Assembly: GCA_039566865.1 (NCBI GenBank)
Contig: CM076943.1
Coordinates: 42,106,663 to 42,170,662, forward strand
DNA length: 64,000 bases
Origin: Aurelia coerulea
Lineage: Eukaryota; Cnidaria; Scyphozoa; Semaeostomeae; Ulmaridae
Direction: 5' to 3'
The position numbers were made by a program, and so were the translations under genes. The notes below the pieces were generated by a model. That model had not been told where the DNA came from and made no database searches. It worked only from the letters and a program-made list of their open reading frames with translations. Below are positions 25,993-38,300 of this stretch, piece after piece. The stretch's first letter is position 1, and each line of letters starts with the position of its first letter.

Positions 25993-28900
25993 GGCTGGGG
26001 TGATGGAGGAAGAGGAGATATTTTCTTTTTTATTTCAAACGTGATATTTTCGCGAATGTGTTCATTGCAATTGCTGCTAAAAGAGAACAATATAGCTAAA
26101 GTCTTTTATACACAGTTGCATCCCATGGCATCTCTGGACAGAAGCTTGAGCTGATAAATTCTGTTTTGGTAGAATTTTCCTTTCTCTTTTGTTTCTATAA
26201 TCAATAAAAGTTAAAATGCAAATAAAAATACAACTCTTTTCTCTTCAAATAATTTGTGCATTTATATTAGCTTTATTTTCTATTTGTTTAACAAGAGGAC
26301 CTCATGAAACAAGTTCCCGTTGATATTATGATAAACAGGAAAATGAAGTAAAATATAAGCACTTTGATGTGAACTGAAATAAGCACGAATTTTCAAGCAT
26401 AGCCCGTTATCAAGCCAATATCCGTTGATATTACTCATCATAAACAAAGTACGGTAAAAACTCTATCGAGCATCCCTCTCTAATAAAAACTAAAAAGCTA
26501 GCATTGATCTCTTTGTCATTTGAATAATCCCCCCTCCCTCTCTTTTAGTAGGCTGAAATTAAATAAATCCCGCGGTATGGGGGGGGGGGTGGCGGAATCG
26601 TGTGCAAAAACAAAAATTGGGTTCAAAAATATTGTGATAAAGGAGCCTCCTTTCCATTCTTTTGTTCTCGAAGTGAGTAGTGAGTGAGAAGTGAACAAAT
26701 GAAATTGTTTTGAAAAATGGCGGCATTCCATCATCATGTGATATTCGTGTTTCATGGATGCAGTGTGCAATGACTTTATCATTTATCTGTCAGCCGGTAT
26801 TCACATGATCTATTTTGATTGTTGCTTATTTAAATATTGTTGAATGCAAACATAGAAGGTGAGATAAAGCAGACCTAAAGCCGTGGATAGCTCATCTCAC
26901 ACCGCACCAGTCTACGACCAGGAGCTGCACAGATACAGAAAAGGGTTAGGGGCCTAACTATCAAAATACAGAAATAACCTCTGGAAGGAGAGGTAAGCGG
27001 TGAGTATCAAATGAGGGGAAGAGTATTTCAACACAGTTAACAAATATGCATAATGATAGAGCAGAGAGCCAGGACGGTTGGTTTGGTTGACGTTTTCGTT
27101 GTTGGTTGTGTGTTGTTGTAGTTTGTAGCCTATGTAGGAAGGTAGGCCTCTAGAAGAGGGCACAATTGCACAAATATTTAATACTAGAAATAGTATAGAC
27201 CAGGTGCCCCACTACCTTTTATTTTTCTGAATTTTATCTTGACTTTTATGGTAATGCCCATTGCAAGAAATCTTTAAATTTCTCTATGGCAAATTTGCCC
27301 CCTTCCCCCCACTAGTAGATTTTTTCTGATAACTCTGCAATGGGTAAGTTTGTGGCAATGAAACTTTGACTTTTCGTACCTATTAATGTGCTAATCGTAG
27401 TAAAGTTGCATTGTTATATTTTGACATATAAGGGGAAGGTAGACATTTTTCCAGGGACTGACCCTGTCAAAATCACAAATTCCCAAATCACAATTTTCGC
27501 GAAAAAATTAGCAAATTGACAGTATTTTGCAAATTCCTTTTGCAGATTAGTGTCATTTGACGTATTGCATTAACTCTCATTTTGGATAGAAATTCTTCTA
27601 GATTTCTTTGAAGTCGTACGTCAAGACATATTTGCCAATTAATGTTGACAAATATACAATAAGGATTGACAATACATCACGTGATAAAGACCATTTTCAT
27701 GGTTTGATCTCCCATCCGGCAGCAGCAACAACAACGCGATTGCGCAAGGCTAGAAGGCCCCACTTCGTGGGGCAACAATAATGATAGTTAACCAATTGGT
27801 AAATTCAAACAATCTTTTCCTTTAATTTTATGTTTCAGAAGATTTTTGATGCAGAGAGATGTCTTCCCGTGCATCACACAAACAAATAAATTGCTTCAGT
27901 TCAGAATTCTTGATTGAGAATCCATGAGAAAGTTTCTTCAATTTCTATAGAACCTCCTTTTCAAAGCCTTCAAGAAAATATCTTTTGTTTGAAAATAAAG
28001 CTTAGGTGTAAAGGTTGTAAAGGCCAACCTCTACTGCAGTAGTTTTGGCTGGCGATCTGTCTGCTTTTGTGGTGCACATGCTTATTTGTTAGAGCACATG
28101 TGGACTAGAGACTAGACTAGCATGCTGGTCACTGACCAAACTTCTCCAGTGGAGGTTGTTGGCCTTAATCCTATTCGTACTGGGGGGGGGGGGGGGTGTT
28201 GCTCCCCGTACCAGACTTTGCTGCACTACGCTAGAACAACAAGAGACATAACCACCAGTTTTGGTGATTTTTACTCAAATTTCATAGGCAATTAAATTCT
28301 TAACATTTCATTGTTCTACCTCGGATCATGTGACCACATTAATACCATATTTAGAAAGTAGTCAACAAAAACCACCTGAAAATGTTCATAGTTTTTGTGT
28401 CGTTTGTCCGATCAATCTCAAACATGCGCCATTCAATTGCATTTGATGAGTACTTTCATTTGTTATATAAATTTTTCATATTTGCTGACATCAGCAAGAT
28501 TTAATATCTATGACGTCATTCACATTTATGACGTCATTGATCTAATAAAGAAGTGTAACATGTAGATTTTTAATGTCCTATTTGCTTCATCTCATTAATT
28601 TGATTCATTTTGAGTCTATATTTACCAGATAAAAGGACAGGACTTGAAAAAACCTGCGATGAAAATAAGTCCATGCAACAAAAGGCTAATTTAAAGCTAA
28701 TTGTGCTAAAAATCGAAACTAAAAAATGTTGAAAGCTATATATCTTGGAACTATGACATGTTTCCTGCTATTTGAAACAAACTTGGAGAAAATCTGTTCA
28801 GCGGTTGATTAAATAGAATTTTTCTTGTTATTAAGAAGGTATAAATTTGCCAATTTTCCTTAGTTTTTCGGTTGCCCTAGCAACAAATCACGTGACTAAT

Positions 28901-29082
28901 TAATTGTCATTGTTATTGTTATGTTTGAATAGCCGATTGTCTAAAGAACAATAGGGGTAGATCTTATTGTTTTATCTTTTATAGTTTTAGAGAAAAAGAG
29001 GGGGGCCCCCCAGTACAAAGTACCTAAAAATTCGCCCAGTACAGATAGGGTTAAGAGAAATTAATAAAGGTTGAAAGTGTTA

Positions 29083-29200
29083 TGACACAGTGGTGATGGT
29101 GAAATCCTATGACTTTGCAGCAAAACAACATTCAGGTGGACAGGGTCTGATCCCCGGTAGCTATAGAGTCCCAGGCCCACCATGAGCATCTTAAAAAACG
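29083..29200 (+). repeat. Possible tRNA-derived SINE fragment
   Basis: ACACAGTGGTGATGGTGAAATCC...TGACTTTGCAGCA...GGGTCTGATCCCCGG resembles degenerate pol III A and B boxes. It shares the motif GTGACTTTGCAACAAGAA / ATGACTTTGCAGCAAAAC with 33145-33240, so both are probably copies of one dispersed family. Weak evidence. Confidence 0.35.
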
Positions 29201-29320
29201 CTTGATGCTAGAAACACAGCTTCACCTATATCATCTACCCTGTCTTCATTTCACAGGCTAACAGATCCAATCAAATTAAAGCAAAAGTGTTTGGTACAAG
29301 ACAGTCACTGACACCTGAAG

Positions 29321-32300
29321 ATGTCTCCACAAGCAGCTTTTATCTTGTTTTGCGCAGCAGTTTGCTCTGCTGGAGCAAGGATAATAATTGAAGCAGAACC
29401 TGGACATGTTGATGTCTTTCAATCTCAAATGCAACGATTTCCACATCCCAAAGATAACACCAGAAAATCAGAACCAAATGATTACACATATGAGACATTG
29501 TATTTTAAACAAACTGTAAGTATCATTTGGAACTAGCAGTTTTTTAAAATAACGCTCTGGTGAGGAATCAAAGGCAAAGAGTAAGAATTTCAAGCAATAC
29601 TTCTCCAGAAGTCAGAATGTTGACTAAGAATTATCTAGAATCCCTAAGATTTCTAGGCAGAAGAGCTCACTTTAAGGCCCCATTCACATGGAAATGCAAT
29701 CATTCCAGTCCATCTTCTTTCAGATTTCTGGAACGGGAACGGAATTATTGCATATGGATTTTTATTTCTTTCAGATGGGAAAGCAATGGCTCTGTTCTGC
29801 AAATGTTGATTTGATTCTCTCCATTCTTTCCAGCAACAGCAACACTCACGCATGCGCTTAAGGCTAAAATCTTTATCATTCCATCTTTTTGGATCAGTTC
29901 TGCATTTTGTCGCCTGTACTCATGGAAAAGGAACAGAACAATTGCCTATTGTTCTACTTTTGTATCACTTTTTTAATGTTCCACTGTTTAGAATGGAATT
30001 TTTGTCTTTGAAGCATTCCCATTTGAATGCAACCCCTGAGTAGTCCACTTTTTAGAATGGAACCATGAACAATGATGGCTTGCATTCCCATGTGAACAGG
30101 GCCTAAAAACTTACCAAAATTAAGTTTGGGAACTTGATGTGACAATGTCGTAATGAGAATATAGGATAAAAAGGAGATTTATTAATTTTGTATTTTCACT
30201 TCTTATTGTGTGCTTCTTGCATTATTTTTCACTCACAGCTTGATCACTTCAATTTCCGTGGTGTGGATCAGACGTTTCAGCAGAGATATTTGGTCAATAA
30301 GCAACATTGGAAAGCAGGAGGACCTATTTTCTTTTACACTGGAAATGAAGGCGCTATTGATTGGTTTTGCAATAACACTGTAAGTATAGAATCCCCTGCA
30401 GTTACCAGGATATTCATGCTTATCGATTTGGCAAGTGCTGTACATTTCTTTAGTTAATTTATTGCAGTATCAGCGGCAAGTTTTACGAGTTGAATAAAGA
30501 AGTTGTGATATCCATTTCAGGCCTTTTAGTTTTACTGACTTTAGCATCCTTTGCGGCCTTCGAATGCTGTTCCGTAGCTTTGACTAGTTTGTAACAGTTT
30601 CTGACATTTGAATCCGTCTAAATTCTAAACTGAAATCACGTAAATGGTCAGCAACTTGTGTCAATAGTCCCTTTGGCTCGTAAACTATGTATTTAAGCAT
30701 GTATTTTGGAACTGCATAATTCGAGTTGTGGGAATTAGACAAACGAATTTTAGGTCACAATGGCTGCTGAGAGAATGTCTCGTCGTTGTAATCAGTCTAT
30801 GTATAGCCACCTTAACATTTGTAAACAATAATAAAGGTGCGTGTGCAAAGAATGCCGGCCAGTAAAGGGTCTTTAATGGAAAGCTACACACCAAGTATGT
30901 GAATGCTAACAGTTGTTTCCGGTTAATGGGAACAAAATTTGCGAAAGGGTTATAATGTCTGGATGAGAGACCTTTTCAACCAGCACACCTTGAAATCAAT
31001 GTGTACAGAGCAATCATTTGAAATACAAAATATTCAAAAGGTTGATTAAATAAATGTGTTATTGATAAATGATAAATGCAAAAATATAAAAAGATCCTCA
31101 TATGAAATAGTCTCTTTAGATACATTATACCGGGTGCACAAAAAAAAACTATGCATGTTTGGCAGGCCACCATAAATCGTACACAGGACCGATTTTGAAG
31201 ATTATGACTTAAGCTTTAGCAGAAAGCCTGAATTAGATACTGGGATTTTGCAATTTTTTTCATTTTCAGTTTTTAGAGCTAGAAGCAAGTTTCCTAAAAT
31301 TTTAGTTTTCGAAAACGCTGAAAACGATAAGAAAAAAATCGATCAAGTTTTCTAAATAATCAACATGAATGGACAAAGAGGGAGCTTGTTCGTGGTAATT
31401 TGCGATTTAGAAATCAACCAATTGTAATTTGCTATACGAGATTTGTTACCAAATCCCCCAATCCCCCTGAAAACGTTTTTTCTTTGTTCATTCATGTTGA
31501 ATCTTTTAAAATTTGATCGACGTTTTTTGTTGTTTTCAATGTTTTCGAAAGCGAACATTTTTAGGAATTCGCTTCCAGCAAAACTGAAAACGGAAAGATT
31601 TGCAAAAAAGCTTCAATCTAATTCAGGCTCTCTACTAAAGATTATGTCACGAATCTTCAAAACCAGCCCAGTGTATGACTTATTGTGGCCTGCCCTAGTT
31701 TATTTTGGCGCACTCGGTAGATCGAAACATTATAATTATTGTTATGCATTATGATTCACAGGAGCCAAAGTATAATATTGGCTATTTCTATTTTAAGGGA
31801 TTTATGTGGGACATAGCACCTGAATTTGGAGCAATGCTGGTATTTGCTGAGCATCGTTATTATGGAGAATCCTTACCATTTGGCAAAGACTCCTATAAGG
31901 TACACTATTTCTTATTTAAAATGCTTTCTGTGCTCTATAGCTGTGAAAAGAACCAGGCTCTGAAATAGAGAACTCAGCTCATTAAACACACGGAGACTAT
32001 ATGGGCTTAGGGGTGTTTTCATATGCATTTATTTAATTTGTATTAAGATTGTAATCTATCTATTTTTAGCTTTTAATTCATTGTAAATATTCTAAATATT
32101 TTAGTATATTAAAGGGTCTGGGCCATGAAAATGGCGGCAAATGTACACATACGTACATATTAAAAAACATTGAAGCTGACTTGCGCATTCCTCTCTTCAA
32201 ATCGATAGATGAGCATCAGTCTATTTAAATTCTTGGACCTAGGCCTTAAATGTTGTCTAATTTCGAAATCTGTTTTGCCGGGAGCTAGGGGGTGCAAATT

Positions 32301-35300
32301 CAAGAATTTTTGCGCATGCGCGCGCAGTTTTTACTCTCTTGTATAGGTTCCAGATCTATAAAGAATAGAGTGGTGTAAAGTTATATGACCTATTTCTTTG
32401 AATTAGATGGCTTGAAAGAAACTTTAGTTGCGTTGCTAGGATTCTACCATTATACTTTTCAGAAATCTTCAATATTTTCTGGATTAAAGGATTTTTCTTC
32501 TCTATAAGAATTGAGGAAAGATTTTGAAAAACCTTAAAAAACTATCGTAATTTCTAAACTTTGTGAGGAAATATAAGATAGTTTTCAAGAAACAATTGTG
32601 TATTAATGTCTCCAAAATGGTATCAAGCAAAATTCTTTTATTCATTTGGTTTACGATTAGATATTTTATGAAATCACATCCTCAGATCAGTTGAATTAAA
32701 AACATTGAGGATTTCTGAAAAGTCCGACGGTAGAATTACTGTAAAGTAGGTTAAAGTTTCCTTCAACAAGCTATTCATTTCAAAATTCAAAGAATTAGAT
32801 CATAGAATTCCACACCTTTTTTTTGAAAGATTTGGAACCTATGTTCATCGTTATCTGTTTAAATGTCTCGTTCAGGATGCTCTTCATCTTGGGTACCTAA
32901 CATCTGAGCAAGCATTGGCGGATTTTGCTACACTCATCGACCATATGAAGGTATTTTCTTTTTTAGATAGTTTGCTTGGTGTTTATGACGATGTCGTGGT
33001 GTATACAATACATATAGATCTATCAATTTTTGCTACGATTTTGCAATTTTTGTCTCGTCTGGATTAATCTGAGAAGGTTGTCACAGTTCTTACAAGATCA
33101 CGAAGACTGAATGAGCATTGCTAGATTCTGTCTCACTTGAAAAGTTTTGCGACGCAATGGTGTAATCATCTGTGACTTTGCAACAAGAATAGTCAAAAGG
33201 AATGGGTTTGAGCCCAGTACGAGCCCAACCACTTGAGCGTCATGACTTGCAATAGGCGATTGCGCTAAAGATGGCGGCAAGAAACTTTTGACCAAGATGC
33301 ACTGCAGTGGCGGCTGGCACGAAAAAGAAGATGGTACTAGAAAAACAAAAATTTGTGAGCGAAGCGAACAAATCTTTGTCTCGTGACCAGCTGGGGGTAT
33401 GGGGGGCGCTGGGAGCCCCCCATTGGGGTCCAGGGGCGAAGCCCCTGGAAAGCTTTGCATTTTAGAGCAAATTTCTTCGTGGATTATCTCTAAATTGCAA
33501 GCTAAATGCTTTCCCCAACAGATTTTTGAGAAAGTTGTGCAGGGAGATTTCTAAGTCAAACATAGCAGAGAAAGCATAAAATTTTATTGATGAAACTGCA
33601 AAACGCTATTTATCTGGACATTATAGAATACTTCTTTTTTGCAAACCATGCTACTTACTTTCGATGAATTCATTTTCTGAAAATCTTTTCAAACGGTGCT
33701 GGTTGCATTGCTAGGCTAAGACCGTTCCACCGACCGAAATGCAGTGAGTCATGTCGATCATTGGCTGCGGCCACTTAAGAGGCACGTGAGCAATACATTA
33801 GAAAGTTAATCACTTGCGGCACCCAGTCCTCCACTGGTTGGCCGCAGTTCACGGAAGTACTAGAAATGAAATTCTAGTAACGTGGGTTTCTTGTTCCATT
33901 TGTGGTGTGCACAAAATTGCATGTTTACATATAGAACGATTTGAATGGTTCCACTTGCACCAGTAATGTATGGGAGTAGGAAAACAGCTGCCAATTGTTG
34001 TTTTTCCCTTCAGTTAATGAAGAAGAATCTAAGTCTTCGCCACGTATCCAGGAAAAATGGTAGCCAATTCCTGCGACACGATTCATTTTCTGCAGAATCC
34101 TAGACAGCTAAATAGAAAACAGGCCTACAAGTCTACAAGCTTTTTGACGTACTTTTGAATACCTCAGTATCATTCAATAAAACAGCAAAGTTTGACCATT
34201 GTGATTTGATAGTGCTGAAAAGACTGCGGGGACGATTTCGTACTCTTGCTTGGATGTGTTATTTTGGCGGCCATGCAGCATTACCAGAAATAGGAATCTA
34301 GTACTGCCAACGAATTTACTATTGTTGGGCTTGTGGGTACACAAAGAGTTTTACGTCATGTCGAGTCACAAACCACAATAGGACTGCTTTCTACAGTACT
34401 GGATGAACGATGTCTGGTACCATGGAGTACATAAAGGACTTATTCAATACTGCTCATTCAACAAAGGATTAAAACGAGGGAGGGTCAGATGGTGATATAT
34501 TGGCTCTAGAGTGCTCTGCCGCTCTTCCTTCTGTTTGTTTTCTTGGTCAATTCAATTTGTTTCTAGTTTTGAAATATTAGAATATAAGACCATTAAAACG
34601 AGATTGGCTCGTATATTCCGACGACAAAAACCGAAGGCCGACAATTTTCATTTATCAACAAACATGTCGCGGAGAGGAAGATTTGGGATACCAGACAAGT
34701 TAACACCAGAAAAGGTTAGTGAATTCACTTTTGTCGCTTTAAATGTTGCTGTTTTACTCCTTCATTCAAATTTCTTTGTCTTGCCTGTGTATTTAGCGGC
34801 TGTTGGGATCGCGAATTCAATCCATCTTCATGCGGATGCATAAACAGGCGCCTTCTTTTAGGCCCTTCCTGTCTGCTTAGTCTGGTAACCTAACTATCCT
34901 AAAGTTCAAGAAACATTTAAAATGTGTTAAAATGTATCATTTAATCCCGTATTCTCACTTTTAAATCCATAGGACCAGGATGAATACCCGCCAACGAAGG
35001 TTTTCAACGATTATTTGGAAGAAAAGAAAAGAAAGGCGCAAGACCAACCTTTTACGTCAAAAAATACTACAACGAGTACACCAACAAAGACTCTCGACGG
35101 AATAAAACCATGGTCACCGTCAAAATCCAATTTTAGAAGGAGCAGACGTAGCTTGAAAGGTAGTCTTGCTGATGAAGCAGCTAAAGAAAGTAATGGAAGT
35201 AAAAAAAGGAAGGCTTATCAGGAGAAAGAGGTACCAAAAATAAAAGCAAAAAAGAAAGACCCACCTGCAAAGAAACCTGCAAAGACTGGCACCAGAAAAA

Positions 35301-38300
35301 ACCAGACAGCTGCAAAGGCCAGATTAGCAGAAGAACAAAAATCAAACATTGAAAGGAAAAAGCTAGAAAGAGAAACAAATCTTCAGGTTCGATTCTACTC
35401 CTGAATATTACATGCTCAACACAAAATAGAATTCCTTTATCAAAATGAATAGTTTCTTAACTTAATATCCCCAGTACTGGAGTTTCCTAATTTTTTGGCA
35501 ATCTGAGTTTTCTTATGGGCAGTTTCTTATAAAAAATATGTGTATATTGGGACATTTCTCAAACTTTGTTGCAATCTGCCTTTTAGAACCTTTTTTACTA
35601 TCAATTTTTTAGAAGGGTCTGCAGATTGCTGCATGGTTTGAAAAACTTATTCATGCTACAAGTGGTACTCTTGCTTGTTATAACTTTATTGGTTCTCTTC
35701 ATTTATAGATGAAGATCACTGAAATGACTGATAGTCAACGACAAGATTTGTTGATAAAGCTTGGGAAGAGATACCCTGTTTTGTTATTCAGTTTGCTTGA
35801 ACAACCTGCAGGTGGAGGAGGACAAGGGTACCATCCACCTGCCAGCTCAAATACGCCACAGTGGTGTATCTGCACAAGATGCAGGGAAATGCCTAAAGCC
35901 GAAGAAAGAAAGTGTTGCAGGCAGAGGCCAGAAGATTGCATCTCACAACAACCCGTAAGCTTGTATGGTATTTTGAGGAGCAAAATACTTTTTAGGAGCG
36001 AGGGCGTTTCAATAAATGGGCTGTTTTTATAAACATGGGAAAGAGCTGGAGGATTTCCTTTTTTTTCACTTACTGTATTTGAATTTGCTTTACTGAAACT
36101 GTGCCAACAAAAGTCAATCTAAAATTTTTTAATTCTTGAAAAGTATGTGAAATTTCACAATGAGACACAAGCCATGTAGAAATTGGACATATCTGAAGCA
36201 AAACATTTGGGTATCTCATTTTTTATGAGTACACTCATTTTTTTTATGAGTAACCGCTTACAGTATAAGAAACGGTAGGCTCAATTTTTCGAAAGTTAAG
36301 AAACAACCCTACCTGGATTTAAAAAGCTAAGGAACTTTTTTGTAATTTACAGTTTTAATTTTCCTGTCGCAATCAAATATTTTTTGACTCTGTACAGTTA
36401 TTATAGCAACTGTTTGGACATTATTTTGAGTGCGAATTATGTTATTGACTTGTTTTGAGATCTTACTGAGTAATTTGGGAACCCTTCAGACAAAACAAGA
36501 TTAAATCTACACTTCTGGCATTAAAAATATAAGAAACACGTAAGAAACTTTTGGTAGCAAAATGGCACAAAAATTTAAGAAACTGCCTACCAGCCCCGGA
36601 CCTTAGTTTCATATATAAAAATTAGTGTATGCTGGTAAATGAAGTATCTCAGTAGAAAACAGTACATTGTACGTAACTCATTCTCTGAAAAATGGAAAGG
36701 AACTTGACAGCTTGCATTCTTATTTCAGGAGATGGACATCTTGATACTGGAACCTTTGGTGCTCAGACTCCAAAGGAATTACAGAGATGATATCTTTGCA
36801 CTTGGAGAACCGGATGATGAGAATAAAGCCAACCGGCATGCAGCGTACAGACAATTTGTGTTGTGGCAACATGGATATCTTGGACTAGGAAATAGACGCA
36901 TAATTTATAGCTGCTGTATTTGGCGTATACGTGATCGTTATCCTGACCCATTTGGTCAGTATACAGGTTTCAAGGTTGGGTCACTGGGGTAAATTCATCA
37001 GCTAACATAAGGTGTATTCTGTTTATCATGACTAAAAAGAATTGGTTGATCCAGACTAATGTGGTGGAGAATTGTTCAGTAATAGTTATAAATTTGATCA
37101 ATTTAATCTTACCTGCCAGTTAATTGTTTCGCACTACGCTTGTGTCTTCTCTCTATTGGTCCCATTGCAATTCATATTTGTCAAAGGGAATCTGAATGAT
37201 CCTTTGATAAAAATACAGTAGTTTGTGAGGAAAATTGACTCCCTTGGCAACTGATCAAGTTGAAAGAAATACTGATATTGATAGGCTAGAATTTGACCGC
37301 AAGTGGCTTGAGCCACTTTTATATGTTCACTGTACATTCCCTTTAGCAATGGTGGGTGTTGTTGAGTTCTATGCGAACAAATATGAATTGCAGTGGAACA
37401 GATAGAAAAAGATAATGTGGCAATATGTAACACAATTCGCTGGCAGATGCAAACAGTAACTACAGTAACAAGTCCTAGCACTTTGCACAAAAAGTCTCAA
37501 AACAGCAATTTATTTTTGAAAAGAAATTCAAACTGTGCTGGCTTTACGAAGACCACGAGATTTATGTTCGAGGACTATTTTGCTAGTATCTTCAGGAGCA
37601 ACTGGTGCAATTGTTGTCGCAATTCTGCGTGGATCACTAGGAGAAAGGGTTGCTCTTCTCATGACTGGCTCTTCATCATTTAGGCGTCTTTCAACAACAG
37701 CAGCTTGCAAGTCATTGATGTAGTGATATTGCTTCATTTCCTTCACCTTGCTTACTGTCCATCTGTTACTTTTTTTGTTAAATTTTCGATGAAATCTATG
37801 GAAAATGTGATTGAATCATTTATCCTTGTTTCAAAGTTTCAAAATGAAACAGATTTAAAAACCTTCTATTCCTGCCAGAATGGGAACATGGAAAAATACA
37901 GTATCCTTACTGTACAAGCTAAGAGAAATTACTGATGAGACATTTACTGTAGAGCTACATACAGTAGATGTGCTTTCCATTGTTGCACAAATGTTCCTCA
38001 CTATGTGTTGTGTGGATCGTTTTAATGGATAGGCAGGCTTATTTTTGTGATCACTAATTACCATATAATTTGATATTGTTTTATGAAATCACAGTGTCAC
38101 TTAAATCACAATCATGAAACGTTTCCATGTAAGGCATCCCTTCATAACTATTGGAAGCTTTTCCTTAAAACTGGAAGAGGGGGTATATAAAATGAATGAA
38201 AAATAAAATTTGCAAAATGAAGCAACCTGTACGAAAATACAAGGCCATGTAATAGCCATGTACAGGCCTTGTAGTTATGGCCTTGTAACCTTGTAATAGC

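Larger units (their letters stand above)
25859..29320. other. Intergenic region upstream of PRCP
   Basis: I find no convincing coding exon here. It contains G homopolymer runs (26580-26591, 28182-28196), a small perfect hairpin GCCCCAC-TTC-GTGGGGC (27757-27773), the foldback at 25935-25992 and a SINE-like piece near 29083. The PRCP promoter should lie near its right end, but I cannot identify a TATA box or initiator with confidence. Confidence 0.6.

Noticed and set aside
27757..27773. GCCCCAC-TTC-GTGGGGC stem-loop as a terminator
   Set aside because: Rho-independent terminators are not expected in a eukaryotic genome; it is just a short hairpin.
29560..30145. Open frames in PRCP intron 1 on both strands
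   Set aside because: They fall inside the Harbinger-like MITE (29676-30103) and are low-complexity Phe/Ser/Leu sequences without domain motifs.
31443..31754. 103-codon open frame before PRCP exon 3
   Set aside because: Lies inside the palindromic MITE at 31130-31717 and has no similarity to PRCP; the exon starts at 31798 after AAG.
34511..34663. Upstream in-frame extension of the ballast-domain gene
   Set aside because: Open but without an ATG; ATG at 34664 in AACAAACATGTCG is the first usable start.
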